Below are positions 33,249 through 45,540 of a stretch of 64,000 bases of DNA, one piece after another; within the stretch, counting starts at the first letter, position 1, and each line of letters starts with the position of its first letter. A program made the translations under genes and the position numbers. The notes beneath the pieces are model-generated. The model was not told where the DNA came from and did not search any database. It saw only the letters and a program-made list of their open reading frames with translations. Origin of the DNA: Siphonodentalium dalli (Eukaryota; Mollusca; Scaphopoda; Gadilida; Siphonodentaliidae); contig CP136066.1 in NCBI GenBank assembly GCA_032622095.1, forward strand, positions 230,398,961 to 230,462,960, written 5' to 3'.

Positions 33249-33757
33249 ATCCATTCTCCCCATACCCATATCACATTAACTCTTCTCCATACCCATATCA
33301 CATTAACCCTTCTCCCGATACCCATATCACATTAACCCTTCTCCCGATACCCATATCACATTAACCCTTCTACCCATACCCATATCACATTAACCCTTCT
33401 CCATACCCATATCACATTAACCCTTATCCATACATATATCACATTAACCCTTCTCCCCATACACATTAACCCTTGTCCCCATACCCATATCACATTAACC
33501 CTTCTCCACATACCCATATTACATTAACCCTTATCCATACATATATCACATTAACCCTTCTCCCCATACCCATTAACCCTTCTCCATACCCATATCACAT
33601 TAACCCTTCTCCATACCCATATCACATTAACCATTCTCCCCCGTACCCATATCACATTAACCCTTCTCCATACCCATATCACATTAACCCTTCTCCCCCA
33701 TACCAATATCACATTAACCCTTCCCCCCATCATTCTCCCCCATACCCATATCACATT
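33249..33757 (+). repeat. 26/27-bp minisatellite
   Basis: About 20 tandem copies of a unit such as CCATACCCATATCACATTAA followed by CCCTTCT, with frequent small indels. Open frames on both strands (HINPSPYPY-type repeats) are repeat-derived. Confidence 0.95.
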
Positions 33758-33904
33758 AATGTGTTATTATGTATATAAATGTACACAGTGTTGACAACGA
33801 ATTAAATAAATAGATGCGGTTGAGACAACAATTTACGGAACAAATTATGTGTAGCCAGTCTCCAACCCTTCCATGACTGGAGCTTCCTGAAATTTTGCGA
33901 AAAC

Positions 33905-33977
33905 ACTGTGCCAATGCATTCTCTTATATATATGCGAGTTTTTCCATAGGGGCCTCTTATATATAAGATGATGCATT
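33905..33977. repeat. Orphan hairpin of the piggyBac-type MITE family
   Basis: CTGTGCCAATGCATTCTCTT at the left and a diverged inverted arm ending ATGATGCATT. It matches one hairpin of the MITE family but lacks the terminal repeats and the second hairpin. The loop region has been replaced. Confidence 0.75.
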
Positions 33978-34249
33978 ACGTCTGCTAAATCGACTACTAG
34001 ACTCACGGACGCAAAACATAATTCCGTTTTTAACGGGCCTATCGAAGGAATTAACTTTAACCCGGATTCCGATTTGGCCGAAAATGTTCTTTTTCCCGGA
34101 TCAAGATCCGACCCACTTTTTACAATTGCTTTAAATCACTATTCTGTGGAATTTTCACATTATATTACCTCTATACATGACCACATGATCACAATAGCTG
34201 TGATATAATACAAAAATGCCACAACATAGTTATTTAAAGCAATTATAAA
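33978..34249. other. Spacer, nothing recognised
   Basis: No supported feature. Confidence 0.4.
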
Positions 34250-34616
34250 GGTACTCAAACCTAAATTACTACTTATTTGGCTTCGGGGGTAAACTATATT
34301 TGATTCGAGTCGAGGAACCTACCCATCAAAGCTCAGATTGACCACATATCGATTGTTTGAGTGTGTTATTTGTCGAGATGTTTAACAATAAGTGGCCCAG
34401 TAACACGTGATCAGAGTTATCCATCTCCACCCACCCGTCCGTTTGACCACTTGTTTCTGTGCCCCTTATTAAACATCTCGCGAAATAACAAACTTCAAAA
34501 ATCGATATCTGATCACGAGCTTTGATGGGTGGGTTCCTCGACTCGAATCAAATTTGTTTACCCCCCCCCAAGCCACAGAAATAGTGATTTAGGAGCGTCT
34601 GATCGGAATGAGTACC
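34250..34616. mobile_element. Foldback element of about 370 bp
   Basis: GGTACTCA at the left is mirrored by TGAGTACC at the right. The arms share the near-perfect inverted block GATTCGAGTCGAGGAACC (34301) and GGTTCCTCGACTCGAATC (34531), and a second block around ATGTTTAA and the TTATTTGTCGAGATG region. The central loop is about 40 bp. Confidence 0.75.
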
Positions 34617-34847
34617 GTTAAGAAGTGTGTCGTGTCATTCCTGATCTAGAAAAAAGTTATAGTCCCCATATAAAATGACTTACTGGTCCAGGTCGTCTAT
34701 GGGGTCTTGGTTATCAGCCGCTCCTCCGGTCCCACACCAGTGTCCGTGACCTCCGAATTCAACCGCCTCTTTACCTGTGAAAATATTTATCATCTCCCTA
34801 AAGTCCGCTAACGACCGTTTCTGTATCCTCCGACCATTCTGTATCAT
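34617..34847. other. Spacer, nothing recognised
   Basis: A short minus-strand frame at 34680-34865 runs into the adjacent repeat and has no recognisable domain. Confidence 0.4.
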
Positions 34848-35361
34848 CCGACCATTCTGTATCATCCGACCATATCCTGAAAGAAATAATTACACTTGAT
34901 TGTATCATCCGACCATATCCTGAAAGAAATAATTACACTTGATTGTATCATCCGACCATATCCTGAATGAAATAATTACACTTGATTGTATCATCCGACC
35001 ATATCCTGAAAGAAATAATTACACTTAATTTATCATCGGCCATATCCTGTAAGAAATAATTACACTTGATTGCATCATCCGACTATATCCTGAAAGAAAT
35101 AATTACACTTGATTGTACCATCCGACCATATCCTGAAAGAAATAGTTACACTTGATTGTATCGTCCGACCATATCACGAAAGAAATAATTACACTTCATT
35201 GTATCATCCGACCATATCACGAAATAAATAATTACACTTGATTGTATCATTCGACCATATCCTGAAAGAAATAATTACACTTGATTGTATCGTCCGACCA
35301 TATCACGAAAGAAATAAGTACACTTCATTGTATCAACCGACCATATCCTGAAATGAATATT
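34848..35361 (+). repeat. 43-bp tandem repeat
   Basis: About 12 copies of a 43-bp unit such as TGTATCATCCGACCATATCC followed by TGAAAGAAATAATTACACTT and GAT. The units are well conserved, with single-base differences and one shortened copy near 35030. Confidence 0.95.
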
Positions 35362-35550
35362 TACTCGTGGTGTCAAGCTGTATTCTTGTTATATTTATAT
35401 ATCTATACTTTTTATATTTATATTATATGAATGTCACACTCTGTTTACACTTTTGTATATATGCTTATGCTCATGTCTGCAAATTTTGCATCTTTTAGCC
35501 ATTACAAAATTATCTATCTATCTATCTATAATTGGCAAAGTAATGCTCTA

Positions 35551-35639
35551 ATTATCCCATAGAGAGCCCCACAGAGACTGAGCAGACGACACTCTGTAGT
35601 GCATGCTTCCATCTGTATGACGCTCCCTGTGGGATAATT
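35551..35639. repeat. Hairpin of about 90 bp
   Basis: TAATTATCCCATAGAGAG at the left is mirrored by CTCCCTGTGGGATAATTA at the right, with a loop of about 50 bp. Confidence 0.65.
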
Positions 35640-37639
35640 ATAATTTTGAAAGTTGAATATTTGTCGCAAAAACACGCATCATGATTGGTCGAGAGCTGCC
35701 AACTTCAGTTTTCGATCACATGATGTCACCCAATATTGATTGGGGTTTAGTGTCATTTCAGCAATTAAGGCCATATCACGACATTGGCAGTTTTAGTGGT
35801 GGAGGAAATCCGCTCATTTAACAGGGATTTCAATGGCTGATAATCTGGCCGACCATGTGGTGTCGGCCATCGGCGAGTCCCAATATAATAAAATAAATAC
35901 CTTGGGCGGTTGGAACCAGGTCATTTTAGTCAGGTAAAATTAATAAAATTCATAACATAAGCACACGTGTAAACCCACCCATGTCTTGTTTAACTGTAGC
36001 ACCCCAACCATGTATTTCACCAAGGTATTTTACCGGGATGCAAGTATACATGTGGGATTATTTTAGAGTAATTATCCCAGGGCCATTTACCTCGATATTA
36101 GGGTAAAGTTACCGCGGTGTGCTTTCATAAGCTTTAACAATTAACATAACAGATTGTTGCTATATAAATCACACACTCGTGTGATTACATAAGGGGTTAC
36201 TCTGCTAGATTTAGACTACTTATTTATAAGAATTGTTTTGTCCAATTATGTTAACCTTTGAATATGACACCGGGTAATTGTTTTCCATCGATTAACGAAA
36301 ACATATGAGACAGAAAACACCTCAGCTGATAAATGTGTTATTTTGAAAAAGAGTTATCGCTCATATCGGGGTAAAATTACTCTGATAACGCCAGGTAAGT
36401 TACCATGGTTTACATGATTCTACTCTGGTGAAAAATGGTAAATTCAGGTAGCCAATGTTATACTCTGGTAAAAGACGTGTAAAGTCCGCGTATAAAAGAC
36501 ATACCCACAGGCATGATGCACACCACTTACATTATACTCTGGCAAATCCCAACATGGGAGCCTATGTACCAGCAATTTTGAGATTGGACTCAATCTTGCA
36601 AGATTGTCTCCGTTTTTGGACTTGAATATACAAAAACCCAACACGCCTAAATTAATGTCCCTGGTTCAAATACGTTTTGTAGGATCGGTAGTGTAAATAT
36701 AAACTGCTACAAGATCAACATACCATACTTTAGTCTGGAAATGGGGATACGATTCATGCTATCATTTCCCTTACATCACTTGTATATTATTGCATGACAT
36801 TCCTCACCTCATACGAAATCCCAGGATATGTTTTATTAGCTGCCACATGCCATCAATACTTTGTAGAATTGCATAATTAGATGATGTAGAACTCAGTTAT
36901 TCACAACATCCATCTCTGCGTGGAACCAACCCATGCACAAATGTAATAGGACTACTTTTATTGTTTTATAGTTCACTCGCTCAATTAAACAGAATTATAA
37001 CGAAATTATATTTTATTATACAATGGTATTTCAGGGGTTAAATCACAAATGTTTTCCAGTAACAATTACACGTAACACAGCACGCACATGCGCAGTTTGG
37101 CTTTTTGTATAATACGGACATAAACACGCATAGTGGTAATCACCCAGGCGTGAATTTTCGTGCCTTTGGTTTATCCCGCTTAGTCATGGGTTAATAATGC
37201 GACTATTGTCCTGGAATCACTTGGCACAAGATTAACAGAAATGAAGCAGTGTCGATAATTATTTTGTCCATGTGTTGTGCTATTTCCACCTGGTACTGCA
37301 TGACGTCGGTGTCGAGTAGAAATGCACAAAGTTATATATCAATTAACGAGTCTATATACAAAAAGGCGCAACGCCGTATTGGTCAGTTATGCAATCCAGA
37401 TAGTCGTTCCTCAGGAAGACATAACAGGGTGAATTACAGTGGCGAATTGCGTGTATTAACTCACTGTTATATGTACAACATGTCAAATTGTTACTGTATG
37501 TTGTCTTGTTTAGCAATAAGGCAAGATTTCGCAGTTCTTTATAACGGATGTATTCAGAAACATTTAAGCATGACATATCATTTGTATAAGTTACTAGCTG
37601 GTGGACTCGACTTCGTCCGGGCTGTTTCCCCTCTGCTTT
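35640..37639. other. Spacer without a recognisable gene
   Basis: Two kilobases of AT-rich sequence. Words such as GGTAAAGTTACC and TACTCTGGTAAA recur loosely around 36100-36480, suggesting an old repeat. Open frames at 36444-36644 and 37249-37696 on both strands have no recognisable domain. Confidence 0.4.
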
Positions 37640-38075
37640 TCGGCGAATTGCGCGATTTGACCTTGAATTGACCCGTCCAAAACACTCTTCGGACAAAAAT
37701 AACCCAAGGTATCAAATTTCGTTGAAATCCGGTCAAAATTCGCGATTTGACATTGAATTGACCAATTTTGAAGGTCAATGTCAGGTCGGGGTCACGATTT
37801 GACCCGTCAAAAACACTAACCGGACAAAAGTACCCCTAGGTATAAAATTTCGTCGAAATCCGTCCGTTTTACCCGATTTGACCTTGAATTGACCTTTTTG
37901 AAGGTCAAGGTCAGGTCCGGGTAACGATTTGACCCATCCAAAGACTGCCAGGACAAAAGTACCTCTAGTCATAAAAATTCGTTGAAATGTGTCCCGTTTT
38001 ACCCGATTTAACCTTGAATTGACCTTTTTGAAGGTCAAGGTCAGGTCGGGGTCACTATTTGACCCGTCCAAAACA
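37640..38075 (+). repeat. 130-bp tandem repeat with AGGTCA motifs
   Basis: Just over three copies with a 130-bp period; AAGGTCAA starts at 37771, 37901 and 38031. Units carry TTTGACCTTGAATTGACC, a CAAAACACT...GGACAAAA segment and the block AAGGTCAAGGTCAGGTC. The minus-strand open frames across the array are repeat-derived. Confidence 0.93.
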
Positions 38076-38391
38076 CTCCATGGACAAAATTACACACACC
38101 CTCACACACGCATACAAAAGTCCAAAAATATATAGTAGATAGTTCATAGAATTACTAAACCATCGCATCCATATTATAGGACCATATAATATCAAACGTT
38201 ATGTGCACATTTATACAATACAGTGCATGGTACTTTTGTTTTAACTGAGGAATGTCGTCCCAAATGATAAACATAATTACATGGACTCATATCCCCTCAT
38301 ATATGCTTATTGATGCACATCGAGTCCAAGAACTAATTTTCGAACCGCGATATCTTTTAATGGCCTCATGCACGCAAACTGTTAATCAGGT

Positions 38392-39335
38392 CAAGTGACC
38401 AATGTTGAATGGGCATTTCCATGCAATTATCCGCAGCAAAAGTTACAGAGTTGCAAATATTTCTGGGTGCGACTGTGCGGTATTGAAAACAATACGTATT
38501 TACCTGGGGGGTCGGCTTGGGTTTTTTTCCATTAGAAAGTTGGTGTATTTATATTTGTATTTTATACCTTACTCGTATTTAAATTCGCGCAGTACTATTT
38601 TTCACGCATCCTTCTGTGCGCGAATTTAATACTGAGCGAAAAATAGCACGACTCCCAAGTTTAATCTAAACCACAGTCCATAGGTAATACAGGAGGGCTT
38701 TGTTGCTGAGTTTACATATATTATGAACGGTTGAGTAGACACTTGCGCCTATACATGTGTGCATATATTTACATTAGGCCAACCGCTACCAAGACCATTG
38801 CTCACAATGTCAAGCGACAAATCATGGTGACACAGACATTGTTGAACTTGTATAATAAATACTAATATTCAAGGTCGCACAAAATGATTATGTATGTAGT
38901 TGCTAGTTTATTGTCTACACGACAAAAATCCACCGCGATGGTGTGTATTGCTTACACATATACTATCTCCAGCAATGACTAAGAACCGAAACTCTCATTA
39001 ACTCCAAGATATACGAAAATATCACGGACTTATTACGAAAATATTATTGTCAGTTTGAAATTCGCGCCAATTCAAAACTGAACGAAATATAGTACTGCGC
39101 GAATTTAAATACGAGTAAGGTATTGATTTTTCAAAACTAGGTCAAGTGTTGTAATTCTCAAAAATAATTCTCAAAAATTAATTTATTGCAAAACTAGCTA
39201 TTTAGCAAGCCCAGCCGCTTGTTAACTGTTATGTTTGTTTATCATATGGCTGATTTAGTTCCCAGCAACTGCTTCATAACTTTTACTGCGGATATTTGCA
39301 TGGAAATCCACATTCAAAATGTTTCACTTGACACC
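38392..39335. repeat. Outer inverted repeat enclosing a mariner-like MITE
   Basis: The left arm near 38392-38445 (GGTCAAGTGACC..., CATTTCCATGCAATTATCCG) is mirrored by the right arm near 39275-39335 (CGGATATTTGCATGGAAATC, TTTCACTTGACACC). Between them lies the TA-flanked element at 38567-39120. The outer arms are more diverged than the inner ones. Confidence 0.65.
38567..39120. mobile_element. Mariner-like MITE with perfect terminal inverted repeats
   Basis: CCTTACTCGTATTTAAATTC at the left is matched by its exact complement at the right, with perfect pairing over more than 30 bp. TA lies on both sides (38565-38566 and 39121-39122), the Tc1/mariner target. A second inverted block, GCGCGAATTTAATACTGAGC near 38619, echoes the termini. 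It contains no transposase. Confidence 0.7.
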
Positions 39336-40044
39336 CTCCTTTAGTTTAGGTCGAGAAATCCACCGAGTTCAGTTGCCCAGTGTATGCTTTTTGATAGGAT
39401 AATCCACATTATTATACATTTTGAAGAGTTTGGAAGAGTGATCGTAAATTACACGATTTAGGTCGATTTGGAAGTGTATATTGTGAAGAAAATTGGTAAA
39501 ATTGTCAATTAAATTGTCATTCTTTGTTTGAATTTCAACAGGAAGTAAAAATGATTGCGGTTAATCAAAGAATCTCCAGGTCGGAATATGGGCGGATGCT
39601 TAAGGGTATCCTAAATGTGACAGAGTTGAAATTTCTTCCAATATGGTCGAAAATTTATAAAAATAATGAGCTCAAATTCACTATAAGGTTTGCAAAATGG
39701 CCACAATGAACCAATACAATATTATAATCATAAAACATAGATCATTTTGAAATGTAAAATGTTGTCCCATCTTACAGGAATCTACATAACAAAATTATGA
39801 AACAATTTTTGTTTTCAATTTTACATTTTCGTATAGTACGCATATCTGTCAAATTATTGCATGTTTTACTATAATAGTTTACCGACAGATGTTTTGATAT
39901 TCCAGTATATTGAGAGGGACCTTGCTTTCTCATTAAAATGTTTCTTGTGTCAGAAATTCACCGTGTAACATTTGGTCGTATCCGCTCTATATGCGAAATA
40001 AACAGCACTTGAAAAATAGGGAACTTCAATTTGTAAACCCATTT
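39124..40044. other. AT-rich spacer
   Basis: No supported gene. The open frame at 39524-39709 has no recognisable domain. Confidence 0.4.
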
Positions 40045-40500
40045 TTCCCAAAAGTTGATGGAGTAAAATTAAAGGATTCTGGTAATTTATATTAGTAATC
40101 ACGGTCACCAATACATTGGATGCACAATTTTAAGAGTATAATTCATGATGGGTTATCTTAGAAAAACACAATGTGAACTTTATCGAAGCTTTAAAAATTA
40201 TTTTTTTCGAACCCAAATCCAACAAACACAAATTCCATATCTAAGAACAAAATATGGGAATATGTACAGAACACTGCGAAGAATGATTAAAAATATATTC
40301 ATATTCACCAAGTGTTCTTTGAAAAATTTACTCACAACCACATGTATACAAATGGTAGATTGTCTTGCTCGGTAATGCTGTTGAGAAGATGACACTTGAT
40401 GGGTGGATTAGAGGTCACATTGTGACATGATTGTGTACAGTGCAGATGGGATTGTTATCTGCCATTGTGCCAACCTGTGGCCACGGGACGATAAGGGATT
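40045..40500 (+). repeat. Dispersed repeat, copy 1 (left arm of an inverted pair)
   Basis: Shares AAAGGATTCTG, GAGTATA-TTCATG-TGG-TTAT, AAAATGTGAACTTTAT-like words and ATATGGGAATATGTAC with a direct copy at 44717-45200 and an inverted copy at 41040-41360. Non-coding. Confidence 0.75.
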
Positions 40501-40595
40501 AGTCCATGATTGGTGACCTATTTAGTGGTTACAGGGTGGTGTGCTAAATTAAATCTTAAGAAATTATTTTATCAACTCACACTTTCAATAGTTAA

Positions 40596-40987
40596 CCCTT
40601 TACCCAACAATCCGGCCAAAACCGGCCAAATAAAGCTTCAACAGCCTAAAATATCTTCGGTCTGTCTCAATAGAACCATACAAATATGGATATCATTGGA
40701 ACCGGTTCATTGACCACATTGTGATGGTTACAGTTATGCCCTGTGCCAATGCATTCTCTTATATATGCGAGTCGACCATAGGTCGCCTCGCATATATAAG
40801 AGAATGCATTGGCCTAAAAAAAAACTTTTTTTAACACTTTTTACCATTTTTTCTTACATTCTTTAACAATTTTATAATTTTTAATGTGTTAAGCCAATGC
40901 ATTCTCTTATATATGCGAGGCGACCTATGGTCGACTCGCATATATAAGAGAATGCATTGGCACAGGGCCGTTCTGTTGGGTAAAGGG
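40596..40987 (+). mobile_element. piggyBac-type MITE with twin hairpins, copy D
   Basis: The best-preserved copy: 392 bp, TTAA on both sides (40592-40595 and 40988-40991), terminal repeats CCCTTTACCCAACA and TGTTGGGTAAAGGG. The first 67-nt hairpin begins at 40746 with CCAATGCATTCTC and the second near 40895. Each has 26 bp of perfect outer pairing, one T-C mismatch, 5 more pairs and a 3-nt loop, and the second is the exact reverse complement of the first. Confidence 0.95.
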
Positions 40988-41039
40988 TTAACCAATTGCT
41001 GTCAGCTCCCAGCGAGTCATGTTGTTGGAAGTAAATCTA

Positions 41040-41360
41040 TCATTTGTAAACAATGGTTCTAAGTAAATTATTCAAAGAACACTTGGTAAATATGAATATA
41101 TTTTTATTGTTCATTATTCTTCACAGTCTTCAGTACACATTTCCATATTTATTTCTTAGAAATTGATTTTGTGTTTGTCGAATTTTTTTTTTTTTTAAAC
41201 TTCAAAAAACTTCACATTTTATATTTATAAGATAATTAATCATGATTTATACTAATAAAATGGTGCATCAATGGGTTTGGTTGCTGTGATTACTAATAAA
41301 AGTGAACATAATCCTTTATTTTGACTGCATAAAATTTGGGTTGAAAATGGGTTAGCAAAG
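41040..41360 (-). repeat. Dispersed repeat, copy 2 (right arm of an inverted pair)
   Basis: Reverse-complement relative of 40045-40400 (GTACACATTTCCATATT, AGTATAAATCATGATT-type and CCTTTATTTTGACT blocks). With copy 1 it makes an inverted repeat whose loop holds piggyBac-type copy D. Confidence 0.7.
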
Positions 41361-42903
41361 TCCTTAACAGATACTAAAATCTCCTGAGAATATACAGTCA
41401 CCACTAATTAGTCTATTTAAGTACTTTATGACCAAAACTAACCTTAGAACATCGCTGATTTAAATGGCAATTTCCTAGAAAAAAAGATATTTGATGGCAA
41501 CTTGGACAAAATGGATTGTAAACATCACGTGACTAAAAACTCGGAATTTCCTCCGAACGAAATTTCTCACAAGTATGAAATAACTCACTCTTTAAATAAT
41601 TTTTGTCTTTACACATGGCAAAACACCTGAATGTGCATTCAATTTACATCCTAAAACACGGTATTCATATATAAACAGAATTTATTAAATAATGTGTATA
41701 TCTATTAAGTATTATTTGGATAGAGGGTTCAGACACAGTCCCTAGGAATCACTGTTAGTTGAATAAAATATTATTTAATAATATTAAATCAATATTTTAT
41801 ATTTAGTTATTATAGTTATATTAAGTACAGTTTGGAAAGTAAAAAGTTTGTATACTGTATTTTCATTGGCAGATGATTTGCACGAAAATACAGAGTACAC
41901 ATTTTTATGCCACACAAACATTCGCTAATTCTGAGTTTATATCATCATATTCCGTATTTTTTTCTTGAAACGATGGTGTATTCAGATTGTTAGTAACTTT
42001 CCCAACTTACGAGAAAATAGCTGTTAGTTACTCAAATATTCTTTCAGGTGCAAACTCGGTGGAATTCTTTACGATTTGGGAACACATGTCCATTCTCTAA
42101 ATAGCAAATTACTTATTCGCAACCGGTATTTGTTAAAACACGTGTGACATGCAGCCAGTGCTCTGAGTACGAAATCGGCTTTGATTACCGGATTAATGGC
42201 TACAATGCTCAATTCTCATTCAAATAATTGGAATAGTACGGATTATGGTGCCCCCGCCTTCCAGTTCTCTTGATTGAGAACATTAATACACGTGTGCACG
42301 CGTGGAATATTACTCAACTTAATTTTACCCGTGATCATGTTTGTTGAATTAAAATCATATGCGACGACCATATAGGGCCAACATCTCCTTTGTCATTCGA
42401 TTCGTGTTCGCTCCTCGTGTGCTGCACTGTTCTTTATTTACTGGTGAAGTTACTAGTTCTACATGGCCAGACCTGGAACCCGTTGTGCAAAAGAACTCAT
42501 AGATTCCCTTCACGTTTCGCTATGGTAAATATATAGTCTAGTGCTTTACATATAGGCCTACCCTACCCAACATTCAAAGATCTTTATATCATAATTAGTA
42601 TTATGTTATGTGTATGGCACATATTTCGTACATTTTATCTTTACACCCTACTGCGGCTCCAAATTTATTCTGTGCGCGAACATTTTCAAACGTTATTTCA
42701 TGGGTTAAACGTTTATATCTATTGTAGTATGCCCTATTGGAAGAATAATATAAATAAAACTAATAAAATACTCGCCCTTCCGCCCCATTTGAAAATAAAG
42801 TTGAAAGTAAGTCCAGCAATTTATTGTCATCAAAAGACCGCTCCCAAATCAAAGGCAATTAACATGCCGTCCAATTAACACCCACTACCTAATTACCCGA
42901 ATT
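41361..42903. other. AT-rich spacer
   Basis: No gene or repeat family that I can support; the open frame at 42603-42878 is unrecognised. Confidence 0.4.
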
Positions 42904-42995
42904 GAATAGGGGCCGAACAAGCCCGGCCGAACAAGCCAGGCCGAAAGAGCCCTGGACCGAAAAGTCCAAGGCCGAAAGAGCCCTGACCGAATCGA
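42904..42995 (+). repeat. GGCCGAA minisatellite
   Basis: Five to six degenerate copies of a 17 to 20-bp unit built on GGCCGAAAGAGCCCT or GGCCGAACAAGCC. It is GC-rich within an AT-rich setting. It resembles the array at 19564-19695 in carrying GGCCGA but is not the same unit. Confidence 0.75.
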
Positions 42996-44716
42996 CCCGC
43001 TCCCCTCTGTATCTGTGATTGTTATGTGCTAGGAACCAAGACTGGATCCTGGATTTTACAGGACTTGGCAAATAAGCACATCGCGATGGTCGGATAAACA
43101 AATTTATATGTTTGGAATTGAATAAAAAACACCATTCGAAGTTTAATTATCAACCCGATATCACCATTTCAACATTAGATGTCCGGGATCCGTTTCGTAT
43201 TTTAGTCAAATGTTGCGAATTCGCTTTAAGGAACTGTCAATAAGGAACTGAAGAGAGACACTACCGCGTCAGCAAAAAATGATTTTCACCAATTCCATAA
43301 ATGTGAATTTATGCTGATATTTGGAAGGAAAATCACGATTTATGTACAAATCAGACCAGGTAGAGTTGATATGACCCAACGAGCACATTAAGAACAATTA
43401 ACTTAATTGTCACATGTCAATTGTGGGGAGATAAATGCAATTTTTTCGAACGAAAAATCCAATTGTTCGTTTTAGTGATAGAGCACAGGGGGTGGTCTAT
43501 AGCCAATGAGATGATGGTTTACATAATAACAAAATCTGAAGTTGCCTAACTGTACCTGTTATCTGTATAGTAGAGGTAATGTATCTAGATCTATTTGTTA
43601 TATTTTAATCAAATTTAATATTACATGTACAGTGATTCCTAGGACTGTGGTTCAGATTCCCGGTCTTTCCAAAATCTATTTTATTGTTACACGCGTTTCC
43701 CTCTTTGCAGATGCAAACTGCTCTTATTAAAAGCAATCAAAACAAGGTTACGCGCATCATACACAGTGGACATAATCTACATCATATGCAAATCATGCAG
43801 GTATAGATAACTGCGCAATCGGTCATCCAAGTTAATTTTTAGGGCTGTTGTATTGTTTGATCAACTTTCTCAGAAAAACAAAAACATGTCGAAATCTCGT
43901 TTTGGTTTCGGTTTGATGGATGACTAAATGAGTTCACAATAATTTTTAAAACACTATTAGGGGTAAATAAGCTATAATTATTTCGAATTACAATATTATG
44001 CTAGCTTCTTAGTGTTATTTTTTAACTGTCTGCGGTAATTTCTGTTAGAAAATCTCTGAAGTATGAATGCATGCCAGGCCATTTGTGTCAAAATGCACCA
44101 GTATCCCAAAATATGATGCATCTGATATCGTAGGGAATGTTGGAAATATAGCTTACAGTGTAATTTTTTGTTTAAATATGTTATAAATATCAAGTGTGCA
44201 TGAGGTATTGTTGAAGAGGGGCAAAATAGACAGTCTTATACATCCTTTGATCCAGCTCACATCATTGTCAACTTGGCTTCCCATACAAAAAATAGTCCCA
44301 AAAAGCAAATGGCCACATATTTGTGTTCCAACTGATGGAGGGTGCCTTCAACTCAACGGATTTTTAGCTTAAATAGCGAGTTATTTTATAAAATGATTGT
44401 CCCTCTCCTCATCCTGGAATCCTAATCTATAAGATGCCACAATAATTATAACGGTTTGCTTTATTAGTTTTGACTTCTGATGATTGGCATAATTTCGCTC
44501 AATTTCCAGTGAATTTTCTCAATCAAATATATCTTTTAAAAATATGGATGTGATGCCAAAAAAATGGTCAATTATATTCCTATATCCTTGTGAAATTTCA
44601 TGTAAATTGGAAACATAGTCTTACAATGGCTGGCATTTATCGGAGAAAGGGGTATAAAAACTCATTCGGCCATCTTTGTCACATTTATGATATCCTTAAG
44701 GGCTTTGTGGACCCAA
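42996..44716. other. Spacer without a recognisable gene
   Basis: AT-rich. Open frames at 43542-43730 and 43996-44193 are unsupported, and no repeat was placed. Confidence 0.4.
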
Positions 44717-45200
44717 TTTTTCCAAAATGTCCCAAAATTTTATAGAGTCCAAATAAAGGATTCTGTTCATGAATATTAGTCATAATATAAACCGAGCCCA
44801 TTGATACAACATTTTGAGAGTATACTTCATGGTGGATTATGTTAGAAATACAAAATGTGAACTTTATTGAGATTTAAAAAAAAATAATTTACAGGCAATG
44901 GTCCAAGAAAAACAAAGTCCAAATTGAAGAATCAAATATGGGAATATGTACTGAACACTGTGATGAATGATGTATTACAAAAAGAATATTATATTTCTTG
45001 AGTGTTCTTTGATAAAATTACTTTGAACCGGTTGTTGACAAATGATATATACTTGCTTGAATGTTGGCTATGTGGGTGGTAGCAGGCACGAGTTAACAGC
45101 TGGCCATTGTAACTGCTCTGGACTCTGTTGACAATAGAATGCTAATCCTCAATCATACCCCTACCATATCCACAGTAATTCTAGTAAGTAGGTCACCACT
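44717..45200 (+). repeat. Dispersed repeat, copy 3
   Basis: Direct copy of the 40045-40500 repeat (ATATGGGAATATGTACTGAA, TGAGTGTTCTTTGA, AATAAAGGATTCTG), moderately diverged. The shared length of about 450 bp without terminal structure suggests a decayed transposon or retroposon. Confidence 0.75.
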
Positions 45201-45540
45201 CACTTAGGGTGAACACCATGTGGAAGTTTGACACCTGTTGACACTGGTAAAAAGCCATTCATATCGGAATGGACATCAGCCATGAAAGGTTGACCCATTA
45301 ACTGCTGCCTCTCAGTCAACCATATTCTGAAGTTAGTATATAAAAAAACAAGGACGATCTGCCAGTGACCAAATACTTCGGTTCAGGATAACACTGTAAA
45401 AAGGACAGTCGGGTTTGTGTTGTTCGAGGTGGCCTACATGATACACACAGACGGAAGAATGATGAGCAGAAAACGATAGCACTGTTTGGAAACCTAGTGA
45501 CGGAATGAATCGGGGCAAGGGGTTTTGCATCCCGGACATA

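Noticed and set aside
33249-33757. Telomere-like repeat because of recurrent TTAACCC
   Set aside because: The unit is 26 to 27 bp and TTAACCC occurs once per unit; it is not a TTAGGG array.
33473-33778. Open frame encoding a regular HINPSPYPY-type repeat protein
   Set aside because: It is the translation of a 26/27-bp minisatellite; the opposite strand is equally open and there is no gene context.
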